From Paraburkholderia silvatlantica (GTDB lineage Bacteria; Pseudomonadota; Gammaproteobacteria; Burkholderiales; Burkholderiaceae), in contig NZ_QEOL01000023.1 of NCBI RefSeq assembly GCF_003096715.1, positions 96,147 to 160,146 of the forward strand: a DNA stretch of 64,000 nt, in the 5' to 3' direction. Under the pieces are notes generated by a model, which was not told where the DNA came from, made no database searches, and saw only the letters and a list, made by a program, of their open reading frames with translations. The position numbers and the translations under genes were made by a program. Below, piece by piece: positions 49,239 to 58,260 of this stretch (the first letter of the stretch is position 1; every line of letters starts with the position of its first letter).

Positions 49239-50249
49239 TTACCTGGGGGGCGGCGCCACGGACGCGCGTTCGATCAAGCGCACCGGCAGGCGCTCGACGA
49301 CAGCGGGCACGTCGCCAGTGAGGCGTGCGAGCAGCAGGTCGACGCCCTTGCGCCCGAGTTCGCGTGCGGACTGGCGCAGCGTCGAGATGGGGGGCATCAG
49401 CAGACTCGCGAACTCCATGTCGTCGAAGCCGACGATGGACATGTCGGCGGGGACGTTGATTGCGCGATCGCGCAGGAGTTCGAGCATGCCGACGGCCAGG
49501 TAGTCGCTTGCTGCGAAGACCGCAGTGGGCGGCGAGGGCAGCTCGAGCAATCCGGTAAGCGCCGTCGCGCCGAAGTGCCGTTCGTAGGAGCCGAAGCGCA
49601 CGAGCGATTCGTCGAACGCAATGCCGGCCTCCGCCAGCGCGCGACGGTAGCCCTCGCAGCGCTCCTGCACGGTGAAGAGCCCGCGCGGCCCGCTGACGTG
49701 GGCGATGCGCCGGTGACCGGCGGCGAGCAGATGCCGGGTCGCGAGATAGCCGCCCTGCACGTTGTCGACGAAGACCTTGGGCACATCGGCGCCGGGGATG
49801 TCCTCGTCGATGAGCACGATGTTGCCGCGCGTGCCGATCAGGTTGCGCAGCGAACCGTCGTCGGGACGGTTGGAGACGAGGATCAAGCCATCGAGATGCT
49901 GGGTGTCGAGCCAGCCGATATACAGCGACTCGCGATCGAACTGGTTTCGCGTAATGCAAAGCGACAGCCCGTAACCGTGCTCGGAAGCGGCCAGCTCGAC
50001 TTCGTCCGCGATTTCGGCAAAAAACGGGTTGGCGACGTCGGGCATAGCGAGTCCGATGGTTTCGCTGCTGCCGAGGCTCAAGCGCCGTGCGAGGCTGTTC
50101 TGCCGGTAGTTGAGGGCGGCGATTGCCGCGTCGATCCGTTCGGAGGTTTCGGGCGGAAGCGCGAGGCTGCCGTTCAGATAGCGGGACACGGTGGCTTTCG
50201 ACACCTTTGCGTATTCGGCGACGTCGCGGATCGTGGAGACTTTGGGCAC
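49239..50249 (-). CDS. LacI-family transcriptional regulator
   Basis: 336 residues from a GTG at 50249; the frame extends to 50303. The helix-turn-helix is STIRDVAEYAKVSKATVSRY, with a hinge helix LARRLSLGSSETIG, then a periplasmic-binding-like effector domain (NPFFAEIADEVEL, MSIVGFDDMEFASLL). It is upstream of, and codirectional with, the ABC operon, and the perfect LacI-type palindrome is just downstream, so it most likely represses that operon until the imported sugar-like inducer binds. Confidence 0.9.
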   Translation of the reverse strand: MPKVSTIRDVAEYAKVSKATVSRYLNGSLALPPETSERIDAAIAALNYRQNSLARRLSLGSSETIGLAMPDVANPFFAEIADEVELAASEHGYGLSLCITRNQFDRESLYIGWLDTQHLDGLILVSNRPDDGSLRNLIGTRGNIVLIDEDIPGADVPKVFVDNVQGGYLATRHLLAAGHRRIAHVSGPRGLFTVQERCEGYRRALAEAGIAFDESLVRFGSYERHFGATALTGLLELPSPPTAVFAASDYLAVGMLELLRDRAINVPADMSIVGFDDMEFASLLMPPISTLRQSARELGRKGVDLLLARLTGDVPAVVERLPVRLIERASVAPPPR

Positions 50250-50318
50250 TGCTTGATCCCGGAGCGAAAAACTCCAGTGTAGCGCGCGGCGCAAGCGCGG
50301 CATCGGACCATGAACGCG

Positions 50319-51656
50319 TCAAAACCCTGCATCGATCGTGATCTTCGAGCCGTCGCTAAAGCGGCTCAGGCGAAACACATGGGTATCGACCAGCGGCTCG
50401 TCGTTATGGACGATATCGGCCATCAGCTTGCCCGCGCCAGGTCCGATGCCGAAGCCATGGCCGGAGAAGCCCGTGCCGATAAACAGTCCCGGCACCCGCG
50501 CAACGTTCGAGATGATCGGGATGGCATCCGGCGTAACGTCGATATAGCCAGCCCAGCGCTGCGCGATGCGCGCGGCCGACAACCGCGGAAAGGCTGCGAC
50601 GAATTCCTGCAGGCCCTTGTCGACATAAGGAACGATGGGGTCGGGGTCAAGCGTACGCACGGATTCGAACACGGTCGGCCGATCCAGCGGCCAGCGGCGC
50701 GGCCGTTTCAGCTCGTCGAAAAACCGCCTGCCAACGCTGATCTGCAACGCACCCAGCTGGCTCTTCAGTGCTTCGATGTATTTAAAGAACAAGCGGAACG
50801 AATCGGGCGTGAGGTCGGCATGCGTGCGCAGCCCGTAGGCGACGGTATAGCCGCCGTCCAGACGTTTGCGAAAGGCGAACTCCTCGTTGTTGGCACTGCA
50901 CGTCGGGCCGCCTTCAATCGGTTCGGTACGCAACACCGATGCGCGCGTCAGCAGTTGGGGCAGATCGACGCCGAGATTGCCGCAGAAATAGCGCGTCCAC
51001 GCGCCGCCCGCGATCACGGCTGCATCGCAGCGAATCGTACCGTGCTCCGTGACGACAGCGCTCACGCGGCCACCGCTCGTTTCGACGCCGCGTACCGCGC
51101 ACGGCGTCAGTATGCTGACGCCGCGCTCGCGCAGCGCGTTCGCGATTGCGGGCGCGGCCTTTTGCGGTTCCGCGCGCGCGTCGCCTGGCGTGAAAATGCC
51201 GCCTTTATAGGTGCGCGTCGCACCAGGCAACAACGCGGAGATCTCGCGTGAATCCATTTCGCGTGTATCGAATGCATCACCGGCAATGTCTCGCGCGCGT
51301 CGTAGCCAGTCGCGATGACGTTCGAGTGTCGCGTCGTCGTTCGATACGTAAAGAATGCCGCACTGGTTGAATCCCGTTTCGATGCCGAGCTTCTTGTCGA
51401 GCGTACGCCATACCTTGAGGCTTTCAATGCTCAGCAGGAGTTCGCGGGGATCGCGCCGCGTCACGCGCACCCAGCCCCAGTTGCGGCTGGACTGCTCGCC
51501 GGCGATATGGCCTTTCTCGCACAGCGCCACGCTGAGCCCTTTTTCACTCAACGCAAGCGCGGTGGACACGCCAATGATGCCGCCGCCTACCACGACGACG
51601 TCGGCGCGCTCCGGCAGCTTGATGTCGTCGGCTACGATGTCGACTTTCGGTCCCAT
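50319..51656 (-). CDS. FAD-dependent amine/amino acid oxidoreductase (DAO family)
   Basis: 445 residues. The FAD Rossmann motif is VVVVGGGIIGVSTALALSEKG, followed by GEQSSRNWGWVRVTRRDPRE, a pattern seen in opine- and agropine-pathway oxidoreductases and related DAO enzymes, and a C-terminal FIGTGFSGHGFGIGPGAGKL. It is the last gene of an operon with an amino acid ABC transporter; a second DAO enzyme is the first gene. The two may oxidise the imported compound in turn. The exact substrate is not readable. Confidence 0.85.
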   Translation of the reverse strand: MGPKVDIVADDIKLPERADVVVVGGGIIGVSTALALSEKGLSVALCEKGHIAGEQSSRNWGWVRVTRRDPRELLLSIESLKVWRTLDKKLGIETGFNQCGILYVSNDDATLERHRDWLRRARDIAGDAFDTREMDSREISALLPGATRTYKGGIFTPGDARAEPQKAAPAIANALRERGVSILTPCAVRGVETSGGRVSAVVTEHGTIRCDAAVIAGGAWTRYFCGNLGVDLPQLLTRASVLRTEPIEGGPTCSANNEEFAFRKRLDGGYTVAYGLRTHADLTPDSFRLFFKYIEALKSQLGALQISVGRRFFDELKRPRRWPLDRPTVFESVRTLDPDPIVPYVDKGLQEFVAAFPRLSAARIAQRWAGYIDVTPDAIPIISNVARVPGLFIGTGFSGHGFGIGPGAGKLMADIVHNDEPLVDTHVFRLSRFSDGSKITIDAGF

Positions 51657-51680
51657 GTTTTGATTGGTCTGTGTGAGGTT

Positions 51681-52484
51681 TCAGGAGCGCTGCTCGGCGG
51701 CTGACGCGTGCGTTTGCGGCTGCAAGGCCTCCTCACGGCGAGTGGCGCGCAGCGTGCGTGTCGACGCCTTGTCGCGGCGGGCGCCGGGATTGCTGAAGCG
51801 ATTGGTCCAGCGGTCGATATGATTGATTGCGTGCGTGAGCGGCACGGTGATCAGCAGATACACGATGCCGGCCGCGACCAGCGGCGAGAGGTTGGCGGTG
51901 TTGACAGCGGCGTTCTGGCCGATCGTGAACAGATCGCGCTGCGACGTTAGTAATCCAAGGAAATAAACCAGGCTGGAGTCCTTGACGATGGCGATGAACT
52001 GGTTCGCGAGCGCAGGCAGAATGCGCCGTACGCCTTGCGGTACGATCACGTGGCGCATGCCGCTCCAGTACGTCATGCCTAACGCCTGGCACGCGTTCAT
52101 CTGCCCGCGTCCGACGCTCTGGATGCCGGAGCGGAAAATCTCCGCAATATAGGCCGACGAGATCAGCGCGAGCGCGACGATCGCGAGCGGATACGGATTC
52201 GGCCCGAACAGCGAAAGACCAACCGGCGCGAGCCCCTGGCCCACCACGAGAATCACGAGTGCGGCGGGCAGGCCGCGAAACACGTCGATAAAGACCTGTG
52301 CGGGCCACGTCAGCCAACGCGTGCTGGATACGGCCAGCAGCGCAAGCGCCATGCCCGCGACAATGCCGAGCGCCGTTGAGAACAACGACAGTATCAGCGT
52401 ATTCACGAGGCCCGTGCCCAGCAGTGCGGGCAGCGAGTCCAGAAGAAGCGGCCAGTCGAAGAAGTTCTGCAAGAACGCATCCAT
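51681..52484 (-). CDS. Polar amino acid ABC transporter permease
   Basis: 267 residues from the ATG at 52484. It has five or so hydrophobic helices with the His/Glu/Gln-type permease landmarks LGTGLVNTLILSLFSTALGI, FRGLPAALVILVVG and the EAA loop QALGMTYWSGMRHVIVPQGV. The C-terminal 35 residues are a polar, Arg-rich tail that is longer than usual. One permease only is encoded, so it probably works as a homodimer. Confidence 0.9.
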   Translation of the reverse strand: MDAFLQNFFDWPLLLDSLPALLGTGLVNTLILSLFSTALGIVAGMALALLAVSSTRWLTWPAQVFIDVFRGLPAALVILVVGQGLAPVGLSLFGPNPYPLAIVALALISSAYIAEIFRSGIQSVGRGQMNACQALGMTYWSGMRHVIVPQGVRRILPALANQFIAIVKDSSLVYFLGLLTSQRDLFTIGQNAAVNTANLSPLVAAGIVYLLITVPLTHAINHIDRWTNRFSNPGARRDKASTRTLRATRREEALQPQTHASAAEQRS

Positions 52485-52530
52485 TTGAGTCTGCCTCAAC
52501 AGTGTCCGGGGAGGAAAGGCGGCCGCACTC

Positions 52531-52546
52531 GGCGCAAACGTGCGCC
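52531..52546 (-). other. Hairpin between binding-protein and permease genes
   Basis: GGCGCA-AACG-TGCGCC is a perfect 6-bp stem with a four-base loop 18 bases after the binding-protein stop. As at 48047, a hairpin follows a periplasmic binding-protein gene and may raise its message stability over the permease. Confidence 0.5.
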
Positions 52547-52564
52547 CGTTGTGCAAATCGAGCC

Positions 52565-53383
52565 TTATGTGCCGGACTTCATCGCGTACGGGGGCAATTG
52601 GGTCGGCTTCGGGTAACCCGGATGGAACTCCAGGTACAGCTTCATCCACGTACCGTCCGCGACGAGTTCGCCGAGCGTCTTGTTGAGCGCGGCCTCCAGT
52701 TTCGTGTTGCCCTTGCGCACGGGAAATCCCGCGGGCAGATTGACGGCCGAAATGTCGAGCTTGTCGGCAATATTGGCTTGTGGATATTTGCCTTGCAGAC
52801 CTTCGACGAGCGTCTTGTCGACAAAGTAGCCGTCGATATATTTGTTGCGTAGCGCGAGAAAGCCCGCGTTCAGATTGGGAAAGCGCACAATTTGCGCGCC
52901 GGGGAGATAGCTGGCCGAGTAGGTGTCTTCGATCGTGCCCTGGACAACGCCAATGCGCTTGTCCTTCACGGACGTGACGTCGCTGGTGATCGTGCCGCCG
53001 GGCAGCGTGGCGACACTGAGCAGGCCCGTCAAATAGCCCTCGGAGAAGTCGACCATCTTGAGACGCTCGTTTGTGATCGAGATGGAGCCTGCCGCGAGAT
53101 CGATCTGCCGGTTTGCGACGCTCGGCAGCAGGCCCGCGAAATCCTGTGCACGAAAGTCGGCGGACAGCCCGAGCTTCGCAGCGATCGCGCGGATCAGTTC
53201 GACGTCGAAGCCCGTCATCTTGCCGTTGTCGATGTATGAATACGGTTTATTGTTAGCGTCGACGCCCGCGACGATCTTGCCCTGCGTTAGCGTGCCGACG
53301 TCTTCGGCGCGGGCGGCCGTTGCCGCGACGACGCAGAGCGACGTTGCAATGGCGAGGTTGCGTGCAAACTGAAGGAATCGCAT
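52565..53383 (-). CDS. Amino acid ABC transporter substrate-binding protein
   Basis: 272 residues with a signal peptide (MRFLQFARNLAIATSLCVVA, cleavage near ARA). Type-II periplasmic binding features: GKIVAGVDANNKPYSYID, GFDVELIRAIAAKLGL, GLLPSVANRQIDLAAGSISI and KRIGVVQGT. This is the family of polar amino acid and opine-binding proteins (PF00497). The ligand pocket is not decisive by eye. Confidence 0.92.
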   Translation of the reverse strand: MRFLQFARNLAIATSLCVVAATAARAEDVGTLTQGKIVAGVDANNKPYSYIDNGKMTGFDVELIRAIAAKLGLSADFRAQDFAGLLPSVANRQIDLAAGSISITNERLKMVDFSEGYLTGLLSVATLPGGTITSDVTSVKDKRIGVVQGTIEDTYSASYLPGAQIVRFPNLNAGFLALRNKYIDGYFVDKTLVEGLQGKYPQANIADKLDISAVNLPAGFPVRKGNTKLEAALNKTLGELVADGTWMKLYLEFHPGYPKPTQLPPYAMKSGT

Positions 53384-53438
53384 CTGAAACTCCCCATGTG
53401 GAAACGGCGGTCAACGAAACTTGCAGAGATAGCGCGGG

Positions 53439-54170
53439 TTAGTGGAGAATGCGCGACAGGAATTCCCTGGCGCGCTCCGAGCGCGGTCTTTCAAAAAATG
53501 CGTCGCGGGCGCCGTCCTCGACGATCTCGCCGCGGTCCATGAACACGATGCGGTCGGCCACACGCCTGGCAAAGCCCATTTCGTGGGTGACACACATCAT
53601 TGTCATGCCCTCCCGCGCGAGCGTGCTCATTACATCGAGCACCTCGCTGACCATTTCGGGGTCGAGCGCCGATGTCGGTTCGTCGAACAGCATCGCTACC
53701 GGATCCATCGAGAGGGCGCGCGCAATCGCAACGCGCTGTTGCTGTCCACCCGAGAGCTGCGCCGGATACTTGTCCTCGTGCTCGCCGAGCCCGACTCGCC
53801 GCAGCAGTGCGCGGGATCTGTCGGCGGCTTCGTCGCGGCCGCGGCCGAGCACGTTCATTTGCGCGAGCATCAGGTTGCGCCGCACAGTGAGATGCGGAAA
53901 CAGCTCGAAGTGCTGGAACACCATGCCGACTTTCGCGCGCAGCCGGGTGAGGCTGGCGGATCCGGCGGTGACGTCCACGCCGTTCACGACGATCTGTCCG
54001 CTTTGCACGGGTTCGAGCCCGTTGACGGATTTAACCAGTGTGGACTTGCCGGAACCCGATGGTCCGCAGATCACCACGACCTCGCCGCTCGCGATGCTCA
54101 TCGAGCAGTCGGACAACACACGGCTTTTGCCGTACCACTTCGAAACCTTGTGCATTTCGATCATTGGCAT
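53439..54170 (-). CDS. Amino acid ABC transporter ATP-binding protein (GlnQ type)
   Basis: 243 residues. Walker A GPSGSGKSTLVKSVN, Q-loop VFQHFELFPHLTV, signature LSGGQQQRVAIARAL, Walker B VAMLFDEPTSALD and switch VTHEMGFAR are all intact. It is upstream of the binding protein and permease and 45 bp downstream of a DAO-family oxidase gene, forming one operon. Confidence 0.94.
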   Translation of the reverse strand: MPMIEMHKVSKWYGKSRVLSDCSMSIASGEVVVICGPSGSGKSTLVKSVNGLEPVQSGQIVVNGVDVTAGSASLTRLRAKVGMVFQHFELFPHLTVRRNLMLAQMNVLGRGRDEAADRSRALLRRVGLGEHEDKYPAQLSGGQQQRVAIARALSMDPVAMLFDEPTSALDPEMVSEVLDVMSTLAREGMTMMCVTHEMGFARRVADRIVFMDRGEIVEDGARDAFFERPRSERAREFLSRILH

Positions 54171-54215
54171 CCCTCTCGATGCAAAGTTGCTAACGCAACG
54201 ATATACCGCGAGCGC

Positions 54216-55538
54216 CTAAGACAGCGCGCTGCGCGTACGCCCACGCACGAGGTCGTCGGCCTTGTAGAGTGCGGTGCCGAGCGGCACGGCGATTCGGCGC
54301 ACCATGCCTGCGCGGCTCAGCGCAAACGTGCCTTCGCCGAAAGCACCCATATCGCATTCGACGCCGAGCATGTGCTTTGCGATTCGATGTCCAAGGTAGC
54401 TCATCAGTGCGACGCCGTTACCATTGCAGCCGAGCGCGTAGTGGACACCCTCGTGAGTGCCGATGTGTGCGAGCTTGTCTCTTGTCATCGCGACATAGCC
54501 TTTCCAGGCATGCGTGATGCGAACGTCGCGCAATGCCGGCCAGAGCTGAACCAGCTTCGAGTAAAGCCTTCGCGCGGCTTCGCGTTCGCTCAGTTCGCGT
54601 ATCGCAGGCCGTGAGCCAAAGATCATCCGCGTGCCGTCTGGCGATGGGCGTGTATAGAACAGGTTGCGCTTCGAATCGCTAATCATGCGGCGGCCTGGAT
54701 TGAGCGCGTCCATCAGGCCATCAGGCAAGGCTTCGGTGGCTATCTGGTAGCTTGCGATCGGCAATACCCGCCGCGAGAAGAACGGCAGCAGCGGCCCGGT
54801 ATAGCCATTGGTCGCGACGAGCACGCGACGCGCATTGAGCGTCCCGCGCGCCGTGTGCAGGCGAAACTGCGGACCCTCGCGTTCGATGCGCTGCACCGCC
54901 GCATGCGAGTGCATGGTTGCGCCGCGCCTGCGTGCGAGCTCGCGCAGCGCACGATGATATTTCGCGGTGTGCAAGCCACCATATTCGTCGACGAGAATGC
55001 CGCCGTAGTAGTAATCGGAGCCAATGATCGCGCGTTGCGCGTCCCGCTCAATCACATGAACCGTCACACCCGTCTTGTCGCGCAGCACCTGTCCCTGATC
55101 ACGTAGCACGTCGAAATGGGCAGGCGTATAGGCGCCGAAAAAGCGACCGGTGATCGTCAGATCGGCGTCGAGCGCTTCTTCCGCGATGAGCCGTTTGAGA
55201 TAGTCGAAGCTGGCCGCCGACTCGCACATCAGCCGCTTCAGGCGGTCGGCGGGCACGCCGCGAATGGCGTTGGTCAACGCCAGCTTCTGTCCGCTCGACA
55301 CCATGCCGCCACTGCGCGTGCTGCCTCCCGCGCCAATCTCCGCCGCATCCAGGACGGCGACGCTTGCGCCACGACACGCGGCTTCGGCCGCTGCCGACAG
55401 CCCGCAATAACCGCTGCCGACAATCGCGACATCTACGCTCGCGGGCAATGGCGCATGCGACGCCTCGGGCGGTGCGGCGTCCCACCAGTACGGCACGCAG
55501 CGGAAGGCTTGATGAAACAGCAGGGCATCAGGGCGCAT
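54216..55538 (-). CDS. FAD-dependent oxidoreductase, OrdL/PuuB-like
   Basis: 440 residues. The N-terminus has PYWWDAAPPEASHAPLPA, then the FAD motif VDVAIVGSGYCGLSAAAEAA and STRSGGMVSSGQKL, typical of gamma-glutamylputrescine oxidase-like DAO enzymes. C-terminal HIGTHEGVHYALGCNGNGVA is the second FAD contact. It is the first gene of the ABC/oxidase operon and is divergent from a LysR gene. It probably oxidises a secondary amine or opine taken up by the transporter. Confidence 0.87.
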   Translation of the reverse strand: MRPDALLFHQAFRCVPYWWDAAPPEASHAPLPASVDVAIVGSGYCGLSAAAEAACRGASVAVLDAAEIGAGGSTRSGGMVSSGQKLALTNAIRGVPADRLKRLMCESAASFDYLKRLIAEEALDADLTITGRFFGAYTPAHFDVLRDQGQVLRDKTGVTVHVIERDAQRAIIGSDYYYGGILVDEYGGLHTAKYHRALRELARRRGATMHSHAAVQRIEREGPQFRLHTARGTLNARRVLVATNGYTGPLLPFFSRRVLPIASYQIATEALPDGLMDALNPGRRMISDSKRNLFYTRPSPDGTRMIFGSRPAIRELSEREAARRLYSKLVQLWPALRDVRITHAWKGYVAMTRDKLAHIGTHEGVHYALGCNGNGVALMSYLGHRIAKHMLGVECDMGAFGEGTFALSRAGMVRRIAVPLGTALYKADDLVRGRTRSALS

Positions 55539-55679
55539 GAATCAGGACCTGTAAGCTCGACGTGAGGCCAGTCTAGGCCGCGGGAAATCATGCGGTCAAA
55601 TAGCGCCAAAAAAGTCTTCCATTCATTTCTGATATGGCAAGCTATCGTATCGGTCATGTTGCATTGCATCGGAGAGCGC
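55539..55679. promoter_or_regulatory. Divergent promoter region, oxidase operon and LysR
   Basis: The 141-bp region separates the oxidase operon from its putative LysR regulator and must contain both promoters. An AT-rich patch lies at about 55600-55640. I could not assign a LysR box with confidence. Confidence 0.35.
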
Positions 55680-56591
55680 ATGAATCTCAGGCAAATTGAA
55701 GCGTTTCGGCTCGTGATGCTGCGCGGATCGATGACGGCCGCCGCGGAGGAGCTCAGCTCTTCGCAGCCCAGCGTCAGCCGGCTGATCGCGGAACTGGAAG
55801 CGTCAACGGGGTTGACGCTATTCGTGCGCAATGGCGGCCGGATACACGCTACGGATGCGGGCAGTGCGTTCTATCGCGAGGTGGACCGCAGTTTCGTCGG
55901 ACTCGAAAAGCTCGAGCACTCAGCGAACGAGATTCGACAGCTTGGTAGCGGGCGTTTGCGGATTGTCGCGGCGCCTGTCCTCGCGCTGTCATTTCTGCCC
56001 GCTGTGATCGAACGCTTCGTCGATGTTTATCCGCGCGTGCCGGTGTCGCTCGAAATGCGCAGCGAGAGCACGATCCAGCGTTGGGTGTCGTCGGGTCACT
56101 GCGACGTGGGCTTCGGGACGACAACGCCCGATGCGTTCGGCGTGACGAGCGCCGAGCTGTACAGGCTGCCGGGTTTGTGCGCGCTACCGGCACGCCATCC
56201 GCTCTCGGCGCGCAAGCGCATCCAGGCTGCCGATTTGTGCGGTGAGCGGCTGATCTTGCCCTCTTACGCGGACGATACGCGTACGCCGTTGGACCGTGCG
56301 TTGCGGCCTGCCGGCGTGGACCAGGTGCCGACCATTGAAACGCCGTACGGCGCAACGATCTGCGCGCTGGTCTCGCGCGGATTAGGCATAGGCATCGTCA
56401 ATCCGTTGGCCGCGCTGGAAGCGGACGCGCGGCGCATTGTGTTCCGGCCATTCGAGCCGGCGATTTTTTTCCGTGGCTTTATTCTGTATCCCCAGTCCCG
56501 GCAAGCCAATCCCGTTGTCGAGACGTTTCTTCAACTGGTCGAGGACACGATGGCACACGAGATCGCCGCGCTCGGCGTGAAGGCAAGCTGA
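55680..56591 (+). CDS. LysR-family regulator, OccR/NocR-like
   Basis: 303 residues from the ATG at 55680 with GGAGA upstream. The N-terminus MNLRQIEAFRLVMLRGSMTA and VDRSFVGLEKL segment resemble OccR/NocR, the opine-responsive regulators of Agrobacterium. Being divergent from an amino acid ABC/DAO operon supports control of that operon. The inducer is likely the transported amine or opine; this is inference. Confidence 0.87.
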   Translation: MNLRQIEAFRLVMLRGSMTAAAEELSSSQPSVSRLIAELEASTGLTLFVRNGGRIHATDAGSAFYREVDRSFVGLEKLEHSANEIRQLGSGRLRIVAAPVLALSFLPAVIERFVDVYPRVPVSLEMRSESTIQRWVSSGHCDVGFGTTTPDAFGVTSAELYRLPGLCALPARHPLSARKRIQAADLCGERLILPSYADDTRTPLDRALRPAGVDQVPTIETPYGATICALVSRGLGIGIVNPLAALEADARRIVFRPFEPAIFFRGFILYPQSRQANPVVETFLQLVEDTMAHEIAALGVKAS

Positions 56592-56691
56592 TTGACGGAG
56601 CTGAGAAACCTCACCGGGCAAGACGAGCGAGGCGACCTGCTCCAGGTGCGGCCCCGAGATCGTTGCCTTCGCTTCGATTGAGCCGGAAGCC

Positions 56692-58047
56692 TCAGGTATT
56701 GCGCACGAACCACGTGCGCTTCGCGGTTGCCAGCAGCCCGCTATACACGACCCACGAAACGGCGAGGGTGGCCGGCGCGGAAAACGACGCGAGAAAACCC
56801 GACGAGGTGTTCAATGCGAACCCCACGAACGCCCCCGCGAACCACGCAATCAAACCCCCAGGATTGAACTGCGGTACGTGGGAATCCCTGCATTCGATGT
56901 CCTCGCCGATGAGCCGGGCATAGCGCGCGGACGTAATATGCGCGAGCGCGACACCTACCCACGCGACAACGAAAATGCCCTGCCAGGCGAGCGCCAGAAG
57001 GATCTTCGAGAAAATATCGGCCATCATCAGCACATAGACCACCACGCCGACCACGAGCGCCCAGAGGAACTTCGGCGCCCGCAGGCCCGCGACTTTCTGG
57101 AAGAACGCCTGCATGTTGATGGTGGCGAGATAGTAGTTCGCGGTGTTGATGCGCGACTGGGTGACCCACACGAACAACAGTCCCCAGATGCCCATCAGCT
57201 TGAGCAAGGCCAGCACGACCGACACTTCGGAAAGCGTGCCAAGGCCCGGAATCGTGCTGACCAGATAAATGCCTGCCGCGCCGTTGACGAGAAAGGTGAC
57301 AAGATAGAACGGCATGCCGAAATTCCAGCGACCGTGATATTGCGCATCTTCCTTGCGCCCGAAGCGGGCGTAGTCGAACGTGAACATCATGAGCACCCAC
57401 ACGCCCATGTAATAGACGAAACAGTGCCACCAGCCGTCGGCCGGCGCCGCGCCTTTGGGGCCGAAGTCCAGCCACGCAGGGCTGTAACCGAATTCCCAGG
57501 TCGCGAGTCCCACGGCCGCGAGCAGTCCGAGCAGATAGAACGGCAGCAGCACGCCGTTGAATTTGTCGAGCCAGTGTTGCACGCTGCCGAATACGAGCGG
57601 CACGCTGTAGCAGACCACGATCAGCGCGGCCCATTTGTAGGCGAGCGCGGGAAAAAGATGGTTGACCGCGACGGCGATGACCGAGCCTTCGAATACCGCG
57701 TAGTAAATGGCGGTCGCGAAGAAGATCAGCGTCGCGAGCGCGGCGCCCGCGCTGCCGAACAGCACCCTTGAAAAGAGCGCGACCGACAAACCCGTACGAA
57801 TGGCATAGCGGCTGATGATCGTGTTCACGGCGCCATAAGAGACGACCGATAGCGCCATGCCGATCAAGGCGTTACGCGCGCCATAGTTCAGCGCGAGCGT
57901 CGCGCCCACCACGATATAGAACACCGCGCTGCATACCGCCCACCACGCCATCGTCAGCGCAAAGGGGGGCATTCTTGCGCTGTCGGGGATGGCGACTGTC
58001 GAAAGATCGACGTCCGCCTCCGTGCTTTCCTGCGCCAGATTGGCCAT
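56692..58047 (-). CDS. NCS1-family permease (cytosine/hydantoin type)
   Basis: 451 residues with about 12 hydrophobic helices, GAGGAG ribosome site. NCS1 landmarks include RMPPFALTMAWWAVCSAVFY, GAALATLIFFATAIYYAVFEG, and a Trp-rich central loop (WWHCFVYYMGVWVLMMFTF). The family imports cytosine, hydantoins, allantoin and similar N-heterocycles. It follows the pxp operon on the same strand, separated by 213 bp that include a terminator, so it may be expressed separately but is likely functionally linked: it could bring in the cyclic amide the operon degrades. Confidence 0.85.
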   Translation of the reverse strand: MANLAQESTEADVDLSTVAIPDSARMPPFALTMAWWAVCSAVFYIVVGATLALNYGARNALIGMALSVVSYGAVNTIISRYAIRTGLSVALFSRVLFGSAGAALATLIFFATAIYYAVFEGSVIAVAVNHLFPALAYKWAALIVVCYSVPLVFGSVQHWLDKFNGVLLPFYLLGLLAAVGLATWEFGYSPAWLDFGPKGAAPADGWWHCFVYYMGVWVLMMFTFDYARFGRKEDAQYHGRWNFGMPFYLVTFLVNGAAGIYLVSTIPGLGTLSEVSVVLALLKLMGIWGLLFVWVTQSRINTANYYLATINMQAFFQKVAGLRAPKFLWALVVGVVVYVLMMADIFSKILLALAWQGIFVVAWVGVALAHITSARYARLIGEDIECRDSHVPQFNPGGLIAWFAGAFVGFALNTSSGFLASFSAPATLAVSWVVYSGLLATAKRTWFVRNT

Positions 58048-58209
58048 GATCCTGCTCCTCGAGTCTGAGTTTTGCGAACGGCGTCCGAACCGCGGTGCGA
58101 GATGGCCGCGGGGCTGCCTTGACGCCGGGCGGGCAGCCGATGCTGCGAAAAAAGCGCGAGCGTTCCCGCCGTGTGGCCCGGGGCCGCACGGAGCGCGGAT
58201 TGCGAAAGG

Positions 58210-58246
58210 AAAAAGCAGGGGAGCGGCGCTGCTGCCAACCGCTCCC
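58210..58246 (-). terminator. Rho-independent terminator after pxpC
   Basis: On the minus strand GGGAGCGG (58239-58246) pairs with CCGCTCCC (58219-58226) across a 12-base loop and is followed by CTGCTTTTTCC, the T-run being at 58210-58214. It starts 15 bases after the pxpC stop, so it probably ends the five-gene operon. Confidence 0.6.
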
Positions 58247-58260
58247 TGGCCTCGGCAGGG

